Source of the DNA: Bacteroidales bacterium UBA5536
GTDB lineage: Bacteria > Bacteroidota > Bacteroidia > Bacteroidales > F082
DNA length: 64,000 nucleotides
Reading direction: 5' to 3'
Assembly: GCA_002426795.1 (NCBI GenBank)
Contig: DINQ01000015.1
Coordinates: 62,001-126,000 of the forward strand
In this document: positions 28,036-36,172 of the stretch, one piece after another
Layout: each line of letters starts with the position of its first letter
Numbering within the stretch: position 1 is the first letter of the stretch
Notes under the pieces: model-generated
The model's database searches: none
Told to the model about the DNA's origin: nothing
What the model saw: the letters and a program-made list of their open reading frames with translations, nothing else
Position numbers and translations under genes: made by a program

Positions 28036-29016
28036 ATGAAAAAAATACTCGGAATTGGAAACGCCTTGGTCGACAGCATGACCATGATTGAGGATGAAGC
28101 CTTGTTGTCGAAACTGCAATTGCCTAAGGGGAGTATGCAACTGGTTGATGCAGCCACCGCTGAAAAAGTAAAAAAAGCCTCTGACCACCTAAAGCACACC
28201 ATGGCATCAGGTGGTTCGGCAGCCAATACCATTCGTGGCCTGGCCAAACTGGGCAATCCTACCGCTTTCATCGGTCATGTAGGCGACGACGAAACGGGTC
28301 GTTTTTTTAGTGATGATCTTAAGGCAGCAGGCGTTGAACCCCTTTTGTTCAGCAGCAAAACGCCTTCGGGTATTGCCCATGCCTTTGTTACCAAAGATGG
28401 CGAACGCACCTTTGCAACATTTTTGGGTGCAGCCATCGAATTATCGGCCAACCATTTGAAGAGCGAACACTTCGCTGGTTTCGATTATTTGTATGTAGAG
28501 GGCTATCTGGTTCAAAACCGCGAGCTTTTACGCAAGGCCATTGACCTGGCCAAAACCGCGGGCATGAAAGTAGCCATTGACCTGGCCAGTTTCAATGTGG
28601 TAGCCGATAATAAGGATTTCCTGAATGAGATTCTCGACAACGGAGTCGACCTTGTTTTTGCCAACGAAGAAGAGTCAAAAACCTTAACAGGTCTGTCGCC
28701 TGAAAAAGCACTCGACTTGCTGGCACAAAAATGTGAGATCGCTGTGGTAAAAATTGGCAGCGAAGGCTCCCTGATTAAAAAGGGAACAGAAACATACAGA
28801 ATCAGCCCAATCAAGGCCAAAGCCATCGATACTACTGGCGCTGGCGATATGTATGCAGCCGGTTTTCTGTATGGAATCACTAATGGCCTTTCAATGGAAA
28901 CAGCCGGACAGATTGGTTCAGTTTTGGCAGGTAATGTGATCGAGGTGGTTGGTGCCAATATGGATGACCAGCGTTGGCAAAAAATTCTTGCTGCAGTTCA
29001 GCAAATCAGGAGCTAA
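28036..29016 (+). CDS. PfkB-family carbohydrate/adenosine kinase
   Basis: Cytosolic ribokinase-superfamily kinase of 326 residues. Start MKKILGIGNALVDSMTMI has the GxGNALVD pattern of bacterial adenosine-kinase-like PfkB proteins. The glycine-rich motif GGSAANTIRGLAKLG (about 56-70) binds substrate, and DTTGAGDMYAAGFLYG (about 265-280) holds the anion hole and the catalytic Asp (GAGD). The substrate (adenosine, ribose or another sugar) cannot be fixed from sequence; proteins of this shape are commonly labelled adenosine kinase. It is a single-gene unit between the T9SS operon and the EF-G2 gene. Confidence 0.88.
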   Translation: MKKILGIGNALVDSMTMIEDEALLSKLQLPKGSMQLVDAATAEKVKKASDHLKHTMASGGSAANTIRGLAKLGNPTAFIGHVGDDETGRFFSDDLKAAGVEPLLFSSKTPSGIAHAFVTKDGERTFATFLGAAIELSANHLKSEHFAGFDYLYVEGYLVQNRELLRKAIDLAKTAGMKVAIDLASFNVVADNKDFLNEILDNGVDLVFANEEESKTLTGLSPEKALDLLAQKCEIAVVKIGSEGSLIKKGTETYRISPIKAKAIDTTGAGDMYAAGFLYGITNGLSMETAGQIGSVLAGNVIEVVGANMDDQRWQKILAAVQQIRS

Positions 29017-29182
29017 AGCATAATTCATTTCCTGGTATTGATGTAGGTTCATTTTCAGCCCGGTAAACGAAGGTCGTTTGGGTTAAAACTGCCAGATTAT
29101 TGCGAGAAAACAGCTTGAAATAAAGAACTGTTTCGATTCGGTATAAATAAGCCCGTTTCTTTTTTTATTCTCCTGAAATGCC

Positions 29183-29190
29183 TACATTTG
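29183..29190 (+). promoter_or_regulatory. -7 element upstream of the EF-G2 gene
   Basis: TACATTTG, an exact TAnnTTTG match, about 45 nt before the start codon. A T-rich tract (TTTC at 29156-29159, 23 nt away) could serve as -33 element. Confidence 0.45.
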
Positions 29191-29233
29191 TCAGCCTGTT
29201 TTTGGCTTAAGTGATAATTTAACAGCATTTTAT

Positions 29234-31369
29234 ATGAAGATATTCCAAACAGAAGAGATTCGAAATGTGGCCCTGATTGGTGCTGCCAAGTCTGGAAAGA
29301 CAACCTTAGGAGAAAGCATGCTCTTTGAGGGCAAAGTAATCAACAGAAAAGGAAGCGTTGACGACAAGAATACGGTATCTGATTACCGTCAGATTGAGTT
29401 GGATCGTCAGATTTCAGTTCATGCCTCGCTGCTACATACCATACACGAAGACCACAAGATCAATATTCTTGATGCACCGGGTTTCAGCGATTTCTCAGGC
29501 GATATCGTTGCTTGTGTAAATGCTGCTGACACTGCCATCTTAACGGTAAACAGTCAGGCTGGCGTTGAAGCTACAACAGAAAACGCATGGCGTCATGCTG
29601 CTGCAGCCGAAGCACCCGTAGTGTTCTTCATGAATCAACTCGACCACAACAATGCAAATTTTGATGAGTCGATCAGGCAGATGAAAGATTATTTCGGCGA
29701 TAAGGTCACCGTTGTACAATACCCCGTGAACACAGGAGAAGGTTTTGATTCAGTGATCGACCTAATGCTGATGAAAATGCTCAAGTATAAGCAAGGCGGT
29801 GGCGAACCGGAAGTGTTGGATATTCCTGCAGAGGAAGCCGACAAAGCCGACAAGCTGCACCGCGCATTGGTGGAAAATGCTGCCGAAGGTGACGAAGCCC
29901 TGATGGAAAAATATTTCGAAAACGACACCCTTTCACTCGAAGAAACACGCACTGGCGTGCGCCTGGGACTGATTACCCGCACAATTTATCCTGTACTGTG
30001 TGGTGCCGTGAAACATGGTATTGGCGTGAGCAGGTTGATGGAGTTCATCGTGCATACCTGTCCTTCACCAGACAAAATGAATCCCCGGGAAACTACAGCC
30101 GGAAAAGCATTTCACTGTGACGTGAAAGAGCCTGCAGCCCTGTTTGTGTTTAAGATGGCCAATGAACAGCACTTGGGTGAGGTTTCTATGATCAAAGTGC
30201 TCGGCGGCACCATTTCCGAAGGTCAAGATATGATCAACCCACGCAATGGCAACAAAGAACGTATTTCTCAGTTGTTTGTCGTGAACGGCAAGAACCGTGA
30301 AAAGGTTGACAAAGTGGTAGCTGGCGACATCGTCATCACCATCAAGCTGAAGGAAATTCGCACCAACGACTCGCTGATGGATCCCAAAGTGTCCGATGCC
30401 GGTTTCAAACCGATCGTATATCCCGAAGCTATATTTACCACAGCCGTTAAGGCAGCCGCATCAACCGATGACGAAAAACTTGGCAGTGTGTTGCAGGATA
30501 TGCACCGCACTGATCCCACCATCATTGCCGGTTTGTCGCGTGAGTTGCGTCAGCTGATTTTGCAGTGCCAGGGCGAATACCACATGAACACCATCAAGTG
30601 GTACCTGGAAAATGTACACAAACTGAATGTAGTCTTCTATTCACCCAAGATTCCGTACCGCGAAACCATCACCAAATCAGCAAAAGCTGACTATCGCCAC
30701 AAGAAACAATCAGGCGGATCGGGTCAGTTTGGCGAGGTGCACCTGATGGTACAACCTTATACCGAAGGCTATAAAGACCCAACTGATTTCCCGGTTAGAG
30801 GCAAGGAAGAGCACACACTCAGCTGGGGTGGTAAACTCATCTTCGCCAACTGTATCGTTGGTGGTTCGATTGATGCACGCTTTATGCCTGCCATCCTCAA
30901 AGGAATCATGGAACGCCTTGAAGAAGGCCCACTCACCGGCTCATATGCCCGTGATATCATTGTGTATGTATATGACGGCAAAATGCACCCGGTCGATTCA
31001 AACGAAATCTCTTTCAAACTGGCTGGCCGTCATGCATTCAGTGATGCATTTAAAAATGCAGGTCCAAAGATCATGGAACCAATTTACGACCTGGCTGTCC
31101 GCATTCCTGAAGACATGATGGGTGCCTGTATGACTGACCTGCAGGGACGTCGTGCCATCATCATGGGAATGGATTCAGACGGCAAATACCAAATCATCAA
31201 AGCCAAAGTGCCTTTGGCCGAAATGGACAGATACAGCACTTCACTCAGCTCGATCACTTCTGGGCGTGGTACGTTCAGCATGAAATATGCTGAGTACAGC
31301 CAGGTACCAAGCGATGTACAGACCAAGCTGCTCAAAGAATACGAAGAAAGCCTCAAAGAAGAGGAATAA
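29234..31369 (+). CDS. fusA2: EF-G2-type elongation factor G paralogue with altered GTPase motifs
   Basis: 711 residues with all EF-G domains: G domain, domain II (about 300-390), and domains III-V ending with GRRAIIMGMDSDGKYQIIKAKVPLAEMDRYSTSL. The P-loop is intact (GAAKSGKT, 16-23), but the DTPGH motif is DAPGF (80-84), so the catalytic His is Phe84, and the G4 motif NKxD is NQLD (134-137). The switch I RGIT is RQIS. These changes match the Bacteroides EF-G2 paralogue reported to support translocation without GTP hydrolysis during carbon limitation. The canonical EF-G is not in this window. The gene has its own promoter and a very strong terminator, so it is monocistronic. Confidence 0.88.
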   Translation: MKIFQTEEIRNVALIGAAKSGKTTLGESMLFEGKVINRKGSVDDKNTVSDYRQIELDRQISVHASLLHTIHEDHKINILDAPGFSDFSGDIVACVNAADTAILTVNSQAGVEATTENAWRHAAAAEAPVVFFMNQLDHNNANFDESIRQMKDYFGDKVTVVQYPVNTGEGFDSVIDLMLMKMLKYKQGGGEPEVLDIPAEEADKADKLHRALVENAAEGDEALMEKYFENDTLSLEETRTGVRLGLITRTIYPVLCGAVKHGIGVSRLMEFIVHTCPSPDKMNPRETTAGKAFHCDVKEPAALFVFKMANEQHLGEVSMIKVLGGTISEGQDMINPRNGNKERISQLFVVNGKNREKVDKVVAGDIVITIKLKEIRTNDSLMDPKVSDAGFKPIVYPEAIFTTAVKAAASTDDEKLGSVLQDMHRTDPTIIAGLSRELRQLILQCQGEYHMNTIKWYLENVHKLNVVFYSPKIPYRETITKSAKADYRHKKQSGGSGQFGEVHLMVQPYTEGYKDPTDFPVRGKEEHTLSWGGKLIFANCIVGGSIDARFMPAILKGIMERLEEGPLTGSYARDIIVYVYDGKMHPVDSNEISFKLAGRHAFSDAFKNAGPKIMEPIYDLAVRIPEDMMGACMTDLQGRRAIIMGMDSDGKYQIIKAKVPLAEMDRYSTSLSSITSGRGTFSMKYAEYSQVPSDVQTKLLKEYEESLKEEE

Positions 31370-31382
31370 ACTTCCTATTACA

Positions 31383-31426
31383 ACACAAAAAAGCCGACTC
31401 AAATTGATGAGTCGGCTTTTTTGTGT
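31383..31426 (+). terminator. intrinsic terminator after EF-G2 gene
   Basis: Perfect 19-bp inverted repeat (ACACAAAAAAGCCGACTCA with its complement) around a 6-nt loop (AATTGA), ending in a T run, 13 bases after the stop. A second small hairpin (TTCCATTT/AAATGGAA, 31427-31445) follows directly. Confidence 0.93.
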
Positions 31427-31445
31427 TTCCATTTTCTAAATGGAA

Positions 31446-31630
31446 TTCGAGGTGATAAGACAAAAAGGATGAATTTTTGAATATGCTTATTATTCTGGTA
31501 GTTTGAAAAATATTTATAGGGTTGTTTATTAAAGGGCTTTTATAATGCAAATTAGCCAATGGCACATATTAGCCATTTACGCCTAACACACTCCTTTTAA
31601 AGAAAACGCTGATCAACTGATATAAATTAA
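31446..31630. other. intergenic region between convergent genes, nothing recognised
   Basis: AT-rich spacer between the EF-G2 terminator and the hairpin behind the LruC gene. It holds no open frame, RNA gene or promoter that I would defend. Confidence 0.4.
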
Positions 31631-31663
31631 CAAAGGGTAAGCGCTTTCCGCATTTACCCTTTG
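31631..31663 (-). terminator. hairpin behind the LruC lipoprotein gene
   Basis: A 10-bp stem (CAAAGGGTAA/TTACCCTTTG) with an inner GCG/CGC helix lies 34 bases past the stop on the minus strand. The following sequence is only moderately T-rich, so terminator strength is uncertain. Confidence 0.4.
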
Positions 31664-31697
31664 TGTGTTTTTGAAACAGAAGATGAATTAATTCTCT

Positions 31698-33650
31698 TTA
31701 GTTACGCGTGTAAATCAGGGATGAGTTTCTGTATGAATTGTTGTTCAGGTACCAGTCAGGATATGAAACACCTCCTGATTCTGCCCATTCAACAAATTTT
31801 AAATGTGCATTTTCAATGGAAACTGTTTCGATCGGATAATCAAAACTTACCGGAATATGTATTGCCCAGGGAAGATTATTTGCAGTTTGATAATATTTTC
31901 CGTTTGAAGGATTGGTGTCATCCTGCTGGGTTGAAAAAAGTGCTTCGTCTGCAAGGTCTGTATTGGCATGGCCCGACAGGTGAATCTCGTATCCCCTTAG
32001 CTGATTGGCAATAATAAACGGATTGTAGGGCGCAGTTCCCAATTCAGCCATTGAAAAGCTGCCGTCAAACGACACCACAACCTGCACACTTACTGGCTCA
32101 TTGTAAGGCAATTCGGGAACTGTATTAACAAAACCTTCCAAATCAAACAGTTTGTGTGCATCGTCGAATACGATAATAACAGCCTTCGTTTGGTTGGCTT
32201 CGCTGCCATTATCGTTTAACGAAAACACATTGTCGTTCAAATCTTGTCCGCTTACTGCCGTAACCGTGGATGGACTAACGGGAAGTTCGAAGGCAAAACC
32301 ATTGAGGAATCCAGCTCCAGTTGCTTTTAGCACAAAATTGCTTTTCATTTCAACAACCTTGTTTGCAGCATTTGTCACCACATTGAAATTGTAGTCAATC
32401 ACCACATCGTTAAAATCGTAGTCGCCTTTGCCAGGCCATAAGTCTTCGTAAGCTAGTGTTGCATAAATATCCTTACCCGGACTATAATTGTTATAGGCTT
32501 TATCTGGATCAGAAGGATAGTCATCCGTTGAGTTTGGAACGCCATCGCCATCGTCATCATTGATCTCTTCGCCTTGCTGAATGATCGGGAAACTGCTCAC
32601 ATCACTCACGATACCAACTTTGCCAAGAGCAATAAACTCTGGACCATTGACAGAGAAATATCCAACTTGCCTTTCGGGTCCAATCAAGATACCGGTTACG
32701 TTGCGAAGAATTAGTTGTATTTGAGCGGGGCTGGCAACAGTGGCAGGTGTAGTGAGGTTTCCGGCAGAGGTTGTCCAAATACTCATATTCCCGATTCTCC
32801 AGGCCGAGCCCGATGTTTCTGTTTCGTCCAGCTTACAGTAAATTGTTTGCCAGCCAGCGTTTACTTCATGCTGAAATGTGGCCGAAAGGTCGATGGCCAG
32901 CACATTGTTTCCGTCAGTAATCCTAATATCGGCAATATTAGCCTGGGTGGCTGCTGCTGCCACCGTATTTCCCAAATAGTAATGATAAGCAATATACTGT
33001 CCATAAATATCGCCAGAAAACTTTGCAGGGGCAAGCCATGCTCTTACGCCACCCTGGGTGTCGAATCCCCAAATAAACTTATCATTTGGTCCGCCAGGTC
33101 CTTGCGTGAGTGGCGTATTGGCTGCATCTGAGGTAAAAACAGAATTGTCTCTATAAGGCTGCCATCCATCCAGTCCATTCTCAAAGTCGCTGATAATATC
33201 TGTAAATTCTGATTGACTGCGAGTGGCGGAGAGTTTCAGGCTTGGTGAATTCAACTCAAACTCATATGAAAAACTATTTCCCTGAAGCTTCACCATGCCC
33301 AAACTTATGCCAACAACATTAGAAGAAATATACAAACTATCCCCGGTTGTAGGCAGCGAAAGAACTGTCTGGTAAATACCTTGATCATTCACACCACCTG
33401 TGGACAACAATACACCTGACGCATCAGGATCGCCGGAAAATATAAAGAACTTTATCCTTTTATATTTTTCAGTACCATCACTGTTTACTTTTAGTACAAT
33501 ATCAATATCCTTTGTCGTATTGAATTGAAAACCATCAGGTATAATAATCGATTCAAGTCCCTTTGCAGGTTCACTTACATCAGATGATTTACTGCAGGAC
33601 CCAAGAAAGATGCTAATTAAGAGGATTAAAGAAACTCCTATTTTTTTCAT
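31698..33650 (-). CDS. LruC/DUF4842 domain surface lipoprotein
   Basis: 650-residue lipoprotein with lipobox LGSC (Cys19). A segment ISDFENGLDGWQPYRD (near 152) followed by a beta-rich stretch of about 170 residues resembles a laminin-B-type domain. The acidic repeat NDDDGDGVPNSTDDYPSD (about 364-381) is a thrombospondin type 3-like calcium site. YEDLWPGKGDYDFNDVVIDYNF (about 397-418) opens the LruC/DUF4842 domain, which runs to the C-terminus. Such proteins are exported by Bacteroidota to the outer membrane or beyond; the ligand is unknown. It is a single gene, convergent with EF-G2, with a CRP-like palindrome in the region upstream. Confidence 0.85.
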   Translation of the reverse strand: MKKIGVSLILLISIFLGSCSKSSDVSEPAKGLESIIIPDGFQFNTTKDIDIVLKVNSDGTEKYKRIKFFIFSGDPDASGVLLSTGGVNDQGIYQTVLSLPTTGDSLYISSNVVGISLGMVKLQGNSFSYEFELNSPSLKLSATRSQSEFTDIISDFENGLDGWQPYRDNSVFTSDAANTPLTQGPGGPNDKFIWGFDTQGGVRAWLAPAKFSGDIYGQYIAYHYYLGNTVAAAATQANIADIRITDGNNVLAIDLSATFQHEVNAGWQTIYCKLDETETSGSAWRIGNMSIWTTSAGNLTTPATVASPAQIQLILRNVTGILIGPERQVGYFSVNGPEFIALGKVGIVSDVSSFPIIQQGEEINDDDGDGVPNSTDDYPSDPDKAYNNYSPGKDIYATLAYEDLWPGKGDYDFNDVVIDYNFNVVTNAANKVVEMKSNFVLKATGAGFLNGFAFELPVSPSTVTAVSGQDLNDNVFSLNDNGSEANQTKAVIIVFDDAHKLFDLEGFVNTVPELPYNEPVSVQVVVSFDGSFSMAELGTAPYNPFIIANQLRGYEIHLSGHANTDLADEALFSTQQDDTNPSNGKYYQTANNLPWAIHIPVSFDYPIETVSIENAHLKFVEWAESGGVSYPDWYLNNNSYRNSSLIYTRN

Positions 33651-34091
33651 GCCTGGTATTTTAGCTAATTAGTCGTACCAAATATTATTCAAAAATTTAG
33701 CCAAACATTTTCACAACCTAATTAAATTAATCAAAGCGAGAAAAGAATAGGAAAAGACAGGGTATATTGCTTTATGAATTTATTTATTTTACTCATTTTT
33801 AGTAATTTAAATAATTGATGCGGAAAATAATAATTTCCAAAAAACTTACTAAGTCGTGAAAAGTATCACGCCATGTACTTACTGTTTCTCTCATAATGGG
33901 ACGGTCTTCCTATATTGATACGGCAAGCGAATGGATTTCTCTGGCTCAACTTTCGTCAAAATGCATTTCCACGCCAACAGAAAAAAACAAGATAAAACAT
34001 TGTATTAGTTACAATAACTATCAAAATCATTTTACCTTCGGGCAACCATTGCCGCAACTGTTGTCTCTAACAGTTAGTGAGCCTGAAAACC
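33651..34091. other. divergent intergenic region with a CRP-like palindrome
   Basis: About 440 AT-rich bases between the divergent LruC and sigma-factor genes. The open frame 33896-34222 overlaps the sigma gene out of frame and has no family resemblance, so I do not call it. The only structured element seen is CGTGA-N6-TCACG at 33855-33870. Confidence 0.5.
33855..33870. promoter_or_regulatory. CRP/FNR-type dyad CGTGA-N6-TCACG
   Basis: Perfect 5-bp arms spaced by 6 bases, matching the half-site layout TGTGA-N6-TCACA of CRP/FNR regulators except for the outermost base. It lies 205 nt upstream of the LruC start and about 220 nt upstream of the sigma gene. Confidence 0.35.
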
Positions 34092-34616
34092 ATGACATAT
34101 TATTCCGAAAAGGAAATTATCGAAGCCTGTTTGCTCAACGACAGACTGGCACAAAAAGCCCTGTACGACCAGTACAAAGCTCAAATGTACACGCTGGCCT
34201 ATCGAATTTCAGGGAATTTTGAAGATGCTGCTGATGTGCTTCAGGAAGGTTTTTTACTTGTTTTCAGAAAGTTGCACACTTTTCAAGGAGAGTCAAAACT
34301 GGGAACCTGGATTCACACTATCATCGCTCGTCTGGCCATAAAAAAAATCAAAGAAAATATTCATTTCGATGATTTAGAAACTGTAGAACAATATGCTGTC
34401 ATCGACTGGGGCACAGCTATCGATGCCGAATACCTCGAAAAAGCCATTGCGGCACTACCGGATGGTTATCGCAGCATTTTCACGCTTTACGAAATTGAAG
34501 GCTTCAAGCACAGAGAAATTGCCGACTTGCTTGAGATTTCTGAAAACACTTCCAAAACTCAGCTTTTCAAAGCCAAGAAAATGCTTCGTGAAATGCTCAA
34601 TCAACCAGCCCAATGA
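34092..34616 (+). CDS. ECF-type RNA polymerase sigma-70 factor
   Basis: About 174 residues, typical of ECF sigma factors. Region 2 reads LYDQYKAQMYTLAYRISGNFEDAADVLQEGFLLVFRKLHTFQGESKLGTWIHTIIARLAIKK in outline, with the D-A-x-D-V-L-Q-E core. Region 4 contains LPDGYRSIFTLYEIEGFKHREIADLL, a helix-turn-helix for -35 recognition. I chose ATG 34092; a GTG at 34077 would add five residues. The stop overlaps the start of a membrane protein with a soluble N-terminus, the classic sigma/anti-sigma arrangement, and two cell-envelope genes follow. Confidence 0.93.
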   Translation: MTYYSEKEIIEACLLNDRLAQKALYDQYKAQMYTLAYRISGNFEDAADVLQEGFLLVFRKLHTFQGESKLGTWIHTIIARLAIKKIKENIHFDDLETVEQYAVIDWGTAIDAEYLEKAIAALPDGYRSIFTLYEIEGFKHREIADLLEISENTSKTQLFKAKKMLREMLNQPAQ

Positions 34617-35269
34617 TGGAAAAAAATCACCACATACTCGCTGAAGCATTGCAACAATTTCAGGCACATACACCGGCTGAGCTTGTCTGGACGCAGATTG
34701 AATCCAGTCTTCAGGATGAAGTGTTGTCAGATCTTTTAAACCAATTGCCAACCTTTACGCCTCCCGAAAACATTTGGGAAAGTATCGACAGCGAACTTTC
34801 GCTGCAGCACCATATCCGTCTACTCAAAAGACACAACCCGGCTGAAACTGTTTGGCAACAGATTCAGGCAAAGTTACATGCAAAGAAAAAACGTACTATT
34901 GCTATTTGGATTTCGCTGGCAGCAGCCGTTATAGTATTGGCTTATTTTGCTGTTTATCAGCCATCTCGCCAAACGACGATCCAATTTTCTGAAGAAAAAA
35001 TCCAATGGCAACCCACTGCAGAATGGCAGGAAGATGATCTTGAAATCAACCAGTTGCTCAATCAACTTTGTAGAATAAATCCCATGGCTTGCAATCAGCC
35101 TGATTTCAAAGCCGGCAAACAGGAACTGGACTATCTCGATCAAAAAAAAGCGGAGATTCTAAAAAGGCTGAATGCCTATGATCAGCAAAAAGAACTACAG
35201 ATCATGCTCACGCGAATTGAGTTGGAAAAAAACGAAATCGTCAAACAAATGGTCTCAAAGCTGCTATAA
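34613..35269 (+). CDS. putative anti-sigma factor with three N-terminal repeats
   Basis: 218 residues overlapping the sigma gene by 4 bases (ATGATG). The N-terminal cytosolic part has three copies of a short motif, P-A/P-E-x-V/I-W-x-x-I-x-x-x-L, at about 21-33, 50-62 and 76-88 (Trp26, Trp55, Trp81). One transmembrane helix (about 96-115) follows, then a periplasmic part with a long Glu/Lys/Leu coiled-coil-like helix (about 170-215). No ZAS zinc motif (HxxxCxxC) is seen. The assignment as anti-sigma factor comes from gene order and topology, not from a recognised domain. Confidence 0.7.
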   Translation: MMEKNHHILAEALQQFQAHTPAELVWTQIESSLQDEVLSDLLNQLPTFTPPENIWESIDSELSLQHHIRLLKRHNPAETVWQQIQAKLHAKKKRTIAIWISLAAAVIVLAYFAVYQPSRQTTIQFSEEKIQWQPTAEWQEDDLEINQLLNQLCRINPMACNQPDFKAGKQELDYLDQKKAEILKRLNAYDQQKELQIMLTRIELEKNEIVKQMVSKLL

Positions 35270-35271
35270 GG

Positions 35272-36171
35272 ATGAAAAAAATCACACAGATTGGAGCGCT
35301 TCTGCTTTTTGTGGCAGGTCTGGCCGTTCACACTTGGCTCGACGCACAAACAACTGTGCAGGTTGTGACCAAAACCTTGTCGGGCGAAGAAAAATACGCA
35401 GCGGGGACAACGCTCACCATCAATGGCGAAAATGCCGTTATTTATGGCAGTTCCTACTCTGGTGAAACAATCCGTTATCAAATTGAAATCATCGCCAGAC
35501 ATGCCGATCAAAAAGTAGCTGAACAGGATCTGCAAAAAATGAAATGGATCAAAGGCCGGCAAGGTAAAAATCTGATCCTGAGAAACTATGTCGAACTCGA
35601 TGTCAACGAATCACAGCCCGAGTCAAGCCTCAAGGTCGTTTATCATATTCAGGTTCCCGAAGCTTGTCCGCTGATCATCAACAACTATTTCGGCCAAATC
35701 AAGCTCACAAACATTCCATCAGCTGTTAACATCATCAGCGAATTTGCACCCATCCGGCTCAACAACATCAATGGAGCCATTGAAATTAAGTCAAAATTTG
35801 GGGATATTTCAGGTAGCGATTTAGGTGGGACAGTCAGCATAGAAGCCGAAAGAGCTGATATTGACCTGAAAGGAATATCCGGGCATCTTGTCATCCAGGC
35901 GGCTGTTTCCAACATCATACTGAACCAGTTTAAAAAGCTTGAAGGTCTGAACATCACAGCCGAAAAATCCGAAATTTCAATTGCAGCTAACAATACTTTC
36001 AGGTATTCTTTTGTGCTTGAAAATGTGGACTTCGATCCTCCATCCTGGATCGACTTTGATCCACCCGGAAAAGACCCGCGGCTGCGCAAATCAGGCTTTA
36101 CACGAATACCTTTCAACCCCTTGATAGAGATCCATTTAACCGTTGGAACACTCGAAATCAAACAACAGTAA
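35272..36171 (+). CDS. exported beta-helix-like (DUF4097-type) protein
   Basis: 299 residues with a signal peptide (about 1-25, ending LDAQ). The centre (about 130-235) has short repeating strands such as INNYFGQIKLTNIPSAVNI, IRLNNINGAIEIKSKFGDISG and IDLKGISGHLVIQ, the regular pattern of DUF4097/DUF2807 adhesin-like right-handed beta-helices. Such genes often follow ECF sigma/anti-sigma pairs in Bacteroidota. It begins 2 nt after the anti-sigma gene, so it belongs to the same operon and is likely part of the regulon or sensing module. Exact function is unknown. Confidence 0.7.
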   Translation: MKKITQIGALLLFVAGLAVHTWLDAQTTVQVVTKTLSGEEKYAAGTTLTINGENAVIYGSSYSGETIRYQIEIIARHADQKVAEQDLQKMKWIKGRQGKNLILRNYVELDVNESQPESSLKVVYHIQVPEACPLIINNYFGQIKLTNIPSAVNIISEFAPIRLNNINGAIEIKSKFGDISGSDLGGTVSIEAERADIDLKGISGHLVIQAAVSNIILNQFKKLEGLNITAEKSEISIAANNTFRYSFVLENVDFDPPSWIDFDPPGKDPRLRKSGFTRIPFNPLIEIHLTVGTLEIKQQ

Positions 36172-36172
36172 T

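Noticed and set aside
33896..34222. 108-codon frame upstream of the sigma factor gene
   Set aside because: It overlaps the real sigma gene in another frame and shows no protein-like pattern.
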